From contig OY979716.1 of NCBI GenBank assembly GCA_963855995.1, positions 42,915,854 through 42,979,853 on the forward strand: a DNA stretch of 64,000 nucleotides. The letters are read 5' to 3'. Positions within the stretch are counted from its first letter, which is position 1. Each line of letters starts with the position of its first letter. The notes under the pieces are model-generated. The model was not told where the DNA came from. It worked only from the letters and a program-made list of their open reading frames with translations, and made no database searches. Shown here piece after piece: positions 35,010-45,479 of the stretch. Source of the DNA: Muricea muricata (Eukaryota > Cnidaria > Anthozoa > Malacalcyonacea > Plexauridae). The position numbers and the translations under genes were made by a program.

Positions 35010-35508
35010 AGTGTTTATGAAATGAAATTTTCTCCCACAATTTTCTTATTGCATTGGAAAGATCAATTAAAATCACTGTATAACTTCTTTGATAGAATTT
35101 TTGTAACTGCCTTACTTTTCGAGATATTCAATTTTATTTGATTTGAAATCAACACAACCAGTGACGTCATTGTGCATAATCACTTTTCAAAAAAGCTGCA
35201 TTAATTTAAAAAGTACTCAAGATTTAACACCTAAATACCCGGGTTTGGATGTTAAACATAGCCTACACACATGTAAGTGTAGTTTTAGTTATTTTTCACT
35301 ATTATATGCTACAAAATAAGCAATCTAACAGTCACTCATTATGCAGTATGACGTCGGTGGTTGTGTTATTTGCATATCCTATGAAGTTAAATATCTTGAC
35401 AAGGAACGGAGTTACAAAAATTCTTCCAAAGAAGTTATATTGTTATTTTATTTGATCTTCCCAATACAACCATCAAAATGTTGGACAAAATTTCGTTTCA
35501 TAAACACT
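35010..35508. mobile_element. TTAA MITE, complete copy with long inverted arms
   Basis: Ends AGTGTTTATGAAATGAAATTT (35010) and, reverse-complemented, AGTGTTTATGAAACGAAATTT (from 35508). TTAA lies on both sides (35006-35009 and 35509-35512). The arms stay complementary for roughly 230 bp each, so the element is nearly a hairpin. Second copy (truncated) at 29582-29936. It sits in the intron-like gap between the main part of the DDYHNIHT gene and its RING exon, directly against the 3' end of a LINE. Confidence 0.85.
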
Positions 35509-35513
35509 TTAAC

Positions 35514-36905
35514 CTAAATAGGTTGTAGAAAATTCAAAATTTTGTGTTTAAAAGCATCGATCCCCAAAGAATTTCGGATATCTTTACTTAATGTATTCCA
35601 GTCACTAATCACATGATAGCTCATTCTCTGTTTACCCCAGTTTCTTATAGTCTGGGGTAATCTTAACTTATCCCTATTTCTAGTATTATACCTGTGCATG
35701 TCACCATAAGTTAATAATTCCATGGAATGATTTGCATAACCATTTATGCATTTATAAATAAATATGCATCGGTGATAAAATCGTCTTCGTTCTAGTGTAA
35801 TCCAATTAAGCTTGGCCAGAGCTTCCGAAGCGGATGGATATAAAGGTTGATCTAAAATAATCTTAGCTGCCTTATTCTGAAAAACCTGAATATTATTCAT
35901 ATGTATTACGTTATTTTTATCACCCCATACCATATCTGCATAATCAAATAGTGGGAGGACTAAGCCGTTATAAAACAGAAGACGCGCTCTAATCGGTAAT
36001 AAATGGCGAATTCATCTTAGAAGGCCTAACCTTTGGTTGATTTTAGACGTTATGTAATCTACATGGTGAGCCCATGTAAGGTCACTAGATAAGAATCCTC
36101 CCAAATACTTGAAACTATTTGCACTAGTTATACTGAAATCAAAAATAGATACAGGTAACGATCTAATATCTCAAAGCTTACGATTGCTGCCTATAAGCAT
36201 AGATTGTGTTTTATCTAAGTTTAAAGTCAGCTTGTGTTCATTTAGCCATTTGGCTACTGTTAAAAGATCTTCATTTAGTTGCCTTTCAAGTTCTTGAAGG
36301 TTTGTGTTGTAACAATACAATACCGTATCATCAGCATAAAGTGACATTTCACAATGATTCACAGTAGCTGGTAAACTATCAATGTAAATAATAAATAATA
36401 GCGGACCCAATACACTTCCTTGGGGGATGCCAAGTGTCACAGGCAGTTCATCTGAGAGTTCATGGTCACATGATGTTTGCTGTTTCCTGTTACCGAGATA
36501 CGACCGAAACCACTGAAGGGTAGATGGACATATCCTGAGTATTGATAATTTGGTAAGCAATATGTCGTGGTCTACAGTGTCAAATGCCTTTGTTAAATCT
36601 AAAAAAACCGCCCCACAAAACCTCCCTTTTTCCATATTATGCTGGACTTCATCTGTAAAACTAGACAAGGCAGTAACCGTTGAACGTTTTGGTCTAAATC
36701 CAAACTGCTTATCAGAAAGTAGATTGTTTGAATTCAGATATTCATACAGTTGTGAACGCACTGCCTTTTCCAAAATTTTGCTAAGGGTACGCAGGATCGA
36801 AATTGGACAATAATTCAACGGATTGGTTCGATTCCCTGATTTAAACAGAGCTGACACCTTAGAACATTTCCATATTTCGGGGAATTTACCAGTGCCATTG
36901 CCACA
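35514..36905 (-). pseudogene. CR1/Jockey-type LINE reverse transcriptase, 5'-truncated
   Basis: Minus strand. The run 36857-36171 is open for 228 codons and carries RT motifs in order: KSGNRTNPLNYCPISIL, LSDKQFGFRPKRSTVTAL, AVFLDLTKAFDTVDHDIL (catalytic D), LGIPQGSVLGPLLFIIYID and the active site YADDTVLY (36325-36345). The region 35933-35514 holds the C-terminal domain (NKAAKIILDQPLY, DMHRYNTRNRDKLRLP), ending at ILNFLQPI. The link between the two (36170-35940) contains frameshifts. Upstream of 36905 the homology stops: the copy is 5'-truncated, as usual for target-primed LINEs. It lies antisense in the gap of the DDYHNIHT/RING gene. Confidence 0.9.
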
Positions 36906-37077
36906 GCTTTAAGGAGAGTATATATACATGAATACCCAAGATTTTTTGCAAAATATTAAAAGAAAAAAATTTAATAACACACCCAAAAAATCAAATAGGG
37001 GTTTGGAAAAGTTTTTGGAAAAATATTTATTTGGCAGTTCATGTTTACTTTATAAAACATTAGTAAATTAGATAGAA
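36906..37077. other. short gene-free spacer
   Basis: AT-rich spacer between the truncated LINE and the RING exon; a TATATATA stretch is at 36918. Nothing else seen. Confidence 0.4.
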
Positions 37078-37425
37078 ATGACTTTACTTGTAAGCCTTAC
37101 TGTTTTGTTCCACAGAAAATGCAACTTACTTGAGTGTAACAAGGAAAGTCCCTTGTGGAAGGTATTTCGTGGTTGTGGCCATTCCTTTCATATTGAATGC
37201 GTCTTGCCGGATATCAGCGTTTGCAAGATTTGTGAATCGACGTTAAAAGAAAAAACCGACAGCCTTGGCAAGGTGGCAAACGACGCTGTGTTCCATCACA
37301 ATCAAAGGGAAACTGTGTATGACGAGCGGCAAGAAAGTGATGAACAAAGCGAAACAGATGATGGTTCAGAGGACGACGATGCTGATGAGCTCGAGGTTCA
37401 ATCGGGGAGGAGGTCGATGAATTAG
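37078..37425 (+). pseudogene. RING-like C-terminal exon of the DDYHNIHT gene family
   Basis: After an AG near 37114 the ORF reads CNLLECNKESPLW, then FRGCGHSFHIECVLPD and SVCKICESTL. These give a C-C...C-H-x2-H-x2-C...C-x2-C ligand pattern of a RING-type zinc finger. A Lys-rich turn and a long acidic tail follow (QSETDDGSEDDDADELE), and the ORF stops at 37423. I associate this GCGHSFH...LPD...C.IC tail with the same multicopy family as 31722-34700. The LINE and TTAA MITE lie in the intron between them. If alone, it could be an E3-ligase-like fragment. Confidence 0.6.
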
Positions 37426-37427
37426 AA

Positions 37428-38285
37428 CAAACTACTAGAAATACATGCATGCAGCAACCCCTCGCCACTAACTAAGAGCATGCAACTGTATTTTCGGAAT
37501 TACGTGAAGTACTTGAACAGGTTGTTGTCATAGCAACACGACAATTGTTATCCTTTCTGTATATTTTTCCAAATGACAAAATATCAGTTTTTAATCCTTG
37601 TTTTATTGACAATTTTCTTAAATGGCACAACATTTGTCATCAGTATGTTATTACGCCTAATGTAAGTTTAAATTTGGTATATAATATACGACCTATTAAT
37701 TACATTAGTAATAAGAAGACAGTCAAAACATAAACTTATTCTGGAATTTAAACAGTTAATAGACTGGATGAGTACGGCTACGGCGGTCTTTATAAAGCAT
37801 TAAAGCACAAGTATAAATATGCATTATCAAGAAACTTGCCTTGTGCTTCACGCCATAGTCAATTCTTGGCGCTTCTCTGTATTTCAGTATTTTCCCCGAA
37901 TTAATCTCTCTTCAAGAGTCTTGTGGCAGTCGTTTGTCTTATTTCTCGCCTTTTTGGATGCCTTAAGTGTTTGCTACTCCGCCATATTCCTGAGATCAGA
38001 AATGACCACCCTTCGTTGGTTGTGGAAGTTGCCAAATCTTTTTGCAAAAATACGAAATATTGTAGTGCAATATAGTCCGCCATATTTTTGAGATCAGTGA
38101 TGACCACCCACTCCCACTCACTGCCACCCTTGAACCACGCGCCCGTGATATTTGATGAACTTCAGACTTCGCTATGCTTTCCTTTTCTCGGGTGTAAATA
38201 GCCGTGCGGAATTAGTACCCTCGCCCCGGGCTAATGCCCGGAATGGCGCTTTGCGCCGTTGGCTCGGGGATAAACAATTTGTTGC
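37428..38285. repeat. 3' flank of the RING gene, repeated inverted at 59820-60880
   Basis: The whole segment is alignable, in reverse orientation, with 59820-60880. Shared markers: ATACATGCATGCAGCAACCC (37440), GAGTACGGCTACGGCGG (37768), CTCCGCCATATTCCTGAGAT (37976) and the GC-rich end GCCCGGAATGGCGCTTTGCG (38236). It has no supported ORF; ORFs on either strand are not conserved between the copies. Likely the 3' untranslated or terminal part of the transposon family to which the RING gene belongs. Confidence 0.75.
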
Positions 38286-38477
38286 AAAGAATTCGAATGT
38301 GGCAACGACCTGACATCTTATAAAATCGGCGCTGAAGGTGAACGTTACATTTCGCTATTCATATCGTGTGCATATGCGTACTGTTCATAGACATAGTAGG
38401 TCTAGATTGCTGACTCATAGAATCGGAGGCGTGACCTGTATGATAAATCCAAGATGGCGCGGGAACCAAGCAAAAAA

Positions 38478-39959
38478 CTATAAGACTTTACAAGGAAATC
38501 AATGTTTTTCACGATTTAAAACGTCTCGTTGCTTGGAATCGCTTCGAATCAACATCTTTTGGAAACGACTAATTATTGCGGAAGTTTTGAGCACTATTTG
38601 TGTAATTTCTGCTGAATTCCTCATGAAAATCTCGCTCGTGAAATGTGTTGTGAATTGGTCATTTGGTCAGTTCGAGACATTTGTTGTCTAAAATATGTAT
38701 TTTTAACCGGCTTTGGCCTCTTGGGTGTTATTGTAACCTACAGCTATCCTAAATTAAACATTTACAAAACGATGGAGCAAGATCTTGGCGTACAAATAGA
38801 TTGTTCGCTTGATTTGTGTGGTGTGTGATACCTGATACGTTAGTAATATTTACTACATAGATACGACTTCAAGCCAACGTACTGTTTTCGAACTTCAAAG
38901 ACAGATAGGTTATTAAGTAAATATTGTCTGAATTATGTAATATGCATTACCAAAATATAATCGTAAACTGGTGCTACAGCTGCTAGTTTCGTTCGTGTGA
39001 ATCGTGTGTGAAATGTGGGTAGAATTAACTGAACAGTCCACAGTTTAATGACCGAATTTTTTTTTATTTGAATTTAAACTATATGTTTACTTTAACATTA
39101 ACATTATGGTGAACTTTGGCATACACTGTACATAGAATGCAACATGCACCTGCTTGCTAGCTTGTGCAACATTGGAGCAAAGTCTGCAATTAATAATTCA
39201 TGAAGAAATCTACACAAATCATCAGAAAATCTAGGCTAACCTGCCAACTGTGCTCAATATTGATAATGATAAATTGATGATGATAAATTTATTTACTGAG
39301 TCTGAGGGTCATCAACTAAACTGAACCCAGACCACCTGATTAGACTAGAAGTTTTCTACATTTCTGCACAGAATTCTCTCGTGAAAAGGATCTTTTATGC
39401 GCAACATAAAACTTTTCAGTCTGGGTAGTTTGCACACACTCAACACAAATTTAACCTAATTAAGCGTGAAAGACATTGTATGAAGTGAACACAAATACCA
39501 TTAGAGTAATTTTCAAATTGGCAACGTCAAAAAATGTATCATCTTGCTCCATAGATTCATCGACACTCTGTGACACAGCATTACAGTATACATGATTGTA
39601 AATGAAAATCACACACCACACAAATCAAGCGAATAATTGATTTGTACGTGAACGTCTAGTTCCATCGTTTTGTAAATGTTTGATTTAGGGTAGCTGTAGG
39701 TCGAAATAACACGCAAGAGGCCAAAGCCAGTCAAAAATACACATTTTGGACAACAAATGTCTCGCACTGACCAAGTGACCAATTCACAACACATTTCACG
39801 AGCGAGATTTTCACGAGGAATTCAACAGAAATTATACAAATTGTGCACAAAACTTCTGCAATAACTAGTTCTTGGGAAAAAATGTTGGTTCAAAGCGATT
39901 CCAAGCAACGAGATGTTTTAAATCGCGAAAAACATGGATTTCCCTGTAGAGTCTTATAG
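38478..39959. mobile_element. 1.48-kb element with about 350-bp inverted arms
   Basis: The left arm (38478-38832) and right arm (39603-39959) are inverted copies at roughly 85 percent identity. They start CTATAAGACTTTACAAGG and CTATAAGACTCTACAGGG. The two arms encode the same short ORF in opposite directions (MCCELV.WSVRDICC), which reflects the repeat, not a gene. The 0.77-kb centre is AT-rich without ORFs. No clear target duplication. Confidence 0.7.
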
Positions 39960-40467
39960 CATAGGTCACCCAACTAAGCTTGCACGCAGTGGCACGCCAC
40001 GCACGCACGCACGCATGCGACTGCCTATCTATCATATAATTATCCTAAGGTTGGCAACTTTATCAGAGATTTTCAATCAAATAAAAATACATACATTTAA
40101 AACTTCAATGAAAACTAAAAATATACTGACAACTACTGAAAACAAACTTAAAGGAGCAGTGTCACTGCGCGCGCATCCTGGTGAAACTTGAAAAAACAAG
40201 ATGGTGGACGATAATGAGCGATTGCATCGAAGTTTAAAATTTAAGTTCAGAAATGCAAAAATATGGCCATCAAGAAATCTAAAAATCCTAGGAAATCAGT
40301 GCCACAATGATATTCTCTTATATGGTTGAGGTTGTAATTTGATATGGTTTTTATATTGCAAAAAGGACTGGGCAGAAGTTTGTAATATATGGCATACCAT
40401 GCATATGGCAAATGGCTGTATTTATAGCGCAAGCTACCATTGTCAGCCCTGTTTCAAAGTCCAGATT
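39960..40467. other. gene-free stretch with ACGC microsatellite
   Basis: An (ACGC)n tract lies at about 39996-40016. Nothing else recognised; presumably includes the promoter of the gene starting at 40468. Confidence 0.4.
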
Positions 40468-43400
40468 ATGGCGGCCACTAATCCGCTTGGCGTACATGGT
40501 GGTAAACGCGATAATTCTGGCAGAAAAAAGAAGTACGTAGGTTTTTCTAGCTCGCAAAAAGGTTGGAATAGGCAAAACAAGAGAATATACTTGACGATAA
40601 AGATATTCGACGCATGGAAAGAGGCTAAAATAGATGCTGGGTATAGCCGATATAGTGACAGCGAATTTGCTGCTCATCTGCTATCGCTAGAATACCGAAG
40701 AAGGTAAAGCGAAACTCCGAAATAATTTCATTCAGATATTAGTCAGGATGACGCTATTTGGTTTAAAAATGTCTTTCTTTTTACTTCAAGGTCCGATATC
40801 AGTGCCAGTGCGTCGAGAAAAAGAAAGAGAAGCACGGTTGTTAGTCAATCAAATAAAGAGTGCAGCCAGCAACCTAAAACTTCATCTTCGTCAATTGTTT
40901 ATCACGGTAAAATAATTGCATTTCTTCAAATATCATAACATTTACACTTGGTTTTTGTTTATATAGTATAGACTGTATTTACTTACAACAAAGAAAAAAA
41001 TCACACGTGTTTCCTGAACAGATAAATGATGCCATAATGTCAATTGTCAAATGATCTTGTAGTAATATAACATTTGAAATATGAATTTATACTGTACATC
41101 CTCTTTTAGGCCCCATTGTGTCAACTCCACAAAAAAACGTAGAACTTCAAGATGATGAATATCAGCCAACAGAATCACCTATTCTGGGTGAGCAAGCCTA
41201 TCATGGCATATCAGGCAGTGGCTCTTTGCTTGAAGAAGTAAACATGTCGATGGTTGAAAGGTATTTTATTTAAAAGTCTGTGACGACTACTGAATTTTTA
41301 AATGTCTCTACAATAATTATATGATTTCATTTATTCTAGTGTTGATGCAAACAGACTGAACAGATCTATCCTTTACTGATGATGAAGAATCTAGTGAAGG
41401 TGAAAGTGATTCTGATGAAGATGCCAGGTACAACTTAACTTTTGGTTAAAAATTTGATTTTACAGTCATCTAAAAAGAAGCATCTGAAAAATTGTTCAGA
41501 AAAATCAGTTCATCTTCCAACTTTGAGGAATGGCTGAGAATATACCATCAATTTCTTACAGTTTTTACAACATTCAATTGTATTGAAATTAGCTTTAATG
41601 TAGGTGTTCAATAGAAATATATTGTCAAATATGGTTGGTTAATTTAAACAACAGGAAATTGTAAAAACTATGAGGAACAATTTCAATATGAAGTTAGAGA
41701 ATGTACTGGTAAACATTTTTTGGAAACATGTCAATTGGCATGACTGTAATTAAACATTGTTATTTTCTTTTTTCTGTAGTTTACACAATGTGACCATATC
41801 AGCCATACATGAACTTGGCGTTCAAAGGCAAAGGTAAAGTAGTACTTTCAATTAATGATACAATTTAGCCATCATGTATCTGATCGGTTTGTCCTTTTTA
41901 GTCTCACACAAGGTGATACAGCCAGTGACAATGAAGAGCATAGTGATGTTGTGGTCAACGAAACTGAAGATGATGGTGATGATAAAACTGGTGATGAAGT
42001 CATCATTGAAGAAGAAGATGAGAAAGTGTTTTGGGGTCTGAGAGCGCAAACCCATATTTTGGTCCTTTCCAAAAGTTCAGCCGAGAAAACGAACTGAGTG
42101 GGTACCAACAGGAGTTAAAAATGGTGCAAGGAAAGAAAATTATTTGCTTCCTGGATTTACTACTTGCAGTTTTTAAAGCCAGATGCCAAACACCTGGGTG
42201 CACTGTTGTGCCAACTGTTCATCATTACTTTGTGGGTGTTGCCATCATCATCAAGTCATCATGCTCAGCAGGACATACACATAAATTCTGTTCCTCTCAT
42301 GAAACCAATGAGGTGTATGCAAATAATTTACAAGTCATGACTTCCATAATGGTATCTGGAAATCAGTTTGCAAAGATTGAGCAGATGGCAAGATTTTTAC
42401 ATCTTCAATTTATATCAAAGTCAACCTATTATAGATTTCAAAGGTTGTATGTGGTTCCTGGAGTCAACGAGTGGTGGATGTGGATGAAACAAGAGCTTGT
42501 TACAGAGTTTTCTGGCCAAGATGTTGTGGTAGGTGGTGATGGCCAATGTGATTCACCAGGCTTCAATGCCAAGAATATCTGCTATTTCATGATGGAGGCT
42601 ACCTCAAATTATATTCTTGACATTGAAGTCTTGGATAAAAGACATGTTGGCCTCATCTCTACTAACATGGAAAAGGAAGCAGCTCAGCAAAGTCTTGATC
42701 GCCAGAAACAGGAGCTGAAAATTGTTGAATTTGTTACTGATGCTTCTACATCTGTAATTGCATTACTAGGTACAGTATCACTGTGATGTAAATATATTAG
42801 GTAGTTAGGGGACAGTGTGGGTACAAAACTGGAATATAGGAATTAGCACTAATCCTTGAAATGCCATGTTTAGAAAAAAGACATGAAGACATTATTCATA
42901 GTTTGGATGTGTGGCATAAGTCTAAAAGCATCAAGAAGTGCCTAGCAAAGGTGTGTAGTAATGATTGTCAAAATTTTAAAAGTTGGAAATTGACTAAACA
43001 AACCAACAGGCAACACCATGTAAAACAGATAAGGTCCTTTTAAATTAAATCAAGTATATTTCTTTCTGCAGTTAGGTAAACCAAAAGCAATGAGGAAAGT
43101 GAAGGACTGGTCTGCCCACATCGTCAAACATTTTCGGTATTGTTCAAGTTCTTGCCGGGAAGACAATCCCATTTCAGATGAGGAAGCACTCAAACTAAAG
43201 AAGGTTCAAATTTCTTTAGATATGCTTAATTATTTTGGTTAATGTTGTTATTAATATCGCTTTATTTCATAAATGTTTTAGGATAAATGGATTGGTTTGT
43301 TACACCACATATGTAATGAACATCAGTGGCTTGGTGGTCAATGTGATCATGGGGATGATTATGAGCATGATCAAAGTCTTCCGTGGTTTGACAGACGAGA

Positions 43401-44238
43401 TAAAGACTTCATGGAGCTGCAAAAAGTAATACTAAATCCGGAACTACTCAAAAGTTTTTAGTATTATACACGCTTCAGGTAATGAGCTACAGGCTATCTA
43501 GTTGTGATGTATTTCATAAAACTTATTGTACATGGTTATTATTAATAATTATTAACAAACTGTTGTATTTGAATACTTGCAGGCATACAGGTGGTATCGA
43601 GTGTGCTAACAGTCTTGGCCTGATGTACACTCCAAAGCACTCATCATTCAGGTAGAATAATTATGAAACATGAACATGTAATCATGTAAATGTAGTTCTT
43701 GCTGACACCGTTATGATTTCCCCCAATATTTTTGCCTCGACAAATATATTTTGCAACCCACCAAAAATATTTTGCACTGCTCAGGGTTTGAACTCCCCTG
43801 AAAAAGCAACCTAATGACTTCATCCCCAAACTATTGAGTAGCCCCCCTTCAAAATTTTTGGACCCCCAGGCAAATTCTGAAAACCCACCTTTGCAATATT
43901 TTAGTTATCGATCATATAAAGCCAGAAGGCAACTTACTGCTATTGACTGGAATTTTCATCTTGGTCTGGAACAAGCAACAACTAAGTCGGGGGAGAAGAT
44001 GGTAACTAGACAGTGGGATGTTAAATTAGTGAAAGCCGATAAAGGGTATGAGTACATCCCAGTGTTGATGTCAAAGATTTTGCGAAGAAGGGCCGAGAAT
44101 GGTGAAGGTGTAGCACGAATTATTGACTTGAATGCTAGTGACCCGGCCATTTTTTCACCAACTATTGCCCAGACACCAGCCCCACCAACAAAAAAGATTG
44201 CACAAAGAAGAAGCAGGTTCGCCAAAGAACAACAATAA
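40468..44238 (+). pseudogene. 'GDG..CDSPG' transposase-like gene, 11 exons, nearly intact
   Basis: Exons by GT/AG borders: 40468-40703, 40791-40906, 41110-41260, 41340-41427, 41780-41833, 41902-42769, 42874-42950, 43072-43203, 43282-43478, 43583-43651, 43905-44238. Exon 1: MAATNPLGVHGGKRDNSGRK and SDSEFAAHLLSLEYRRR. Exons 3-6 are acidic. Exon 6 is a long block with Cys/His pairs (CQTPGC, CSAGHTHKFC), then VVVGGDGQCDSPGFNAK, METSNY-like turn, LISTNMEKEAA and FVTDASTSV. Exon 7: SLDVWHKSKSIKKCL. Exon 9: LLHHICNEHQWLGGQCDHG. Exon 11: LTAIDWNFHLG. This Asp-rich order (GDG, TD, DVWH) suggests an RNase H-like transposase fold; the family is multicopy in cnidarians and fish, superfamily name uncertain. 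Defects: a frameshift in exon 4, one near 42030, and TAG at 43459-43461. A second diverged member lies at 57039-59720. Confidence 0.65.
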
Positions 44239-45479
44239 ATAACTGTATTTGAACATTACATATCAAGTGCACCTCAAGAAAACCTATATATACACATTCA
44301 CCCAGCTTACTGCACTGTATTTACAATTTGTACATATTCTAATTATAATTGACCAAAACAAAAAATATAGAACATTTGCCATGATGTATTATGGTTTGGA
44401 AACATCTTTTTTAATTTTAATTATTCAATATTAAAAAAAAATAGGGCCAGTTGTACAAAATGTGGATAATGTTATCTTCCTGATGGACATGGTGTCAAAA
44501 TTATAAAATAGATTAGGGTTTCAATAATTTCAAGTTGGACATATTTTTTGAAATATATTTTATAAGTAATGTAAAAAATTATATCCAGTGGATAGCATTA
44601 TCCACCTTCAATACAACTTACCCCAGATGTTCAAGTAATATTTGTTAGTATTGTGCTTGAAATGCAACATTTTCTGCTATCAAAATGTACATTTTCTGCT
44701 ATCGAAATCTACATATATATATTTAAACTTTTCATTGATAGTGACATGTGACCATGAATTTGGTTCTGTATATATGCTTTCTTGTGACTACATAATATTA
44801 CCAGGTAATAGCATAAATTATATTGTTTCTCGTACAACTTGATTTTTCAAAGACTTCAAATTTCACTCTGAAGGACTCTTGATCCTCTTGAAAAACATAA
44901 CTAATGCATATCTTTTCAGAAATAGACTGGAAGCTATACAGTAGTCTTATACTGTGAATTTATTGTAGATGTATTACCCAATACCTAATAAAAATCTAAA
45001 TTTGGCTTTCCCTTGACGCATATGCCTACTTTTGCAATGCAACCTGCTATGCTGAATATTATTGAAAACACTGGTATATTGACAAATTTACAGTACGGTG
45101 TCACTGACGTGTGAGCTGTGGCTAAATAACAAGCTATTTTAAATACCTGCAGATTAGTGGCGCTGCTTTCAGGTTCTGCAGTTGTCCCCAACAGAAACAT
45201 CAATATTATTTTCATTCACAGCTATAAATTGATTCTAATCAGTTTCATTTATTGTACCTACAAATGACAATGGCATGTTAAATTGCCTTTTATATCTTGA
45301 TCTACACCTATCAAACATATTTTGTTACAAATATTTATACTTATAAAAGTACCCAATGGCTAACCTGATTTAATCGATTCATCGCTGCTTGAATCTAACG
45401 AGGAAATATTCAGTCTCTGGTCAGGCCATAAAGTTGTAGTTGATCATGTTCTTGAAAAAGACATATGCCGCATTGAAGC
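44239..45479. other. gene-free stretch with one MITE
   Basis: Apart from the MITE at 44444-44624 no structure is recognised. The hAT gene begins at its right edge. Confidence 0.4.
44444..44624. mobile_element. MITE with GGGCCAGTTGT-type ends
   Basis: GGGCCAGTTGTACAAAATGTGGATAATG (44444) is inverted at the right end, whose reverse complement reads GGGGTAAGTTGTATTGAAGGTGGATAATGC (from 44624). The interior motif GTGGATAGCATTATCCAC is itself palindromic. No ORF. Confidence 0.7.

Noticed and set aside
38643-39794. Two matching short ORFs (MCCELV...) taken as a gene pair
   Set aside because: They are the same arm of an inverted repeat read in opposite directions.
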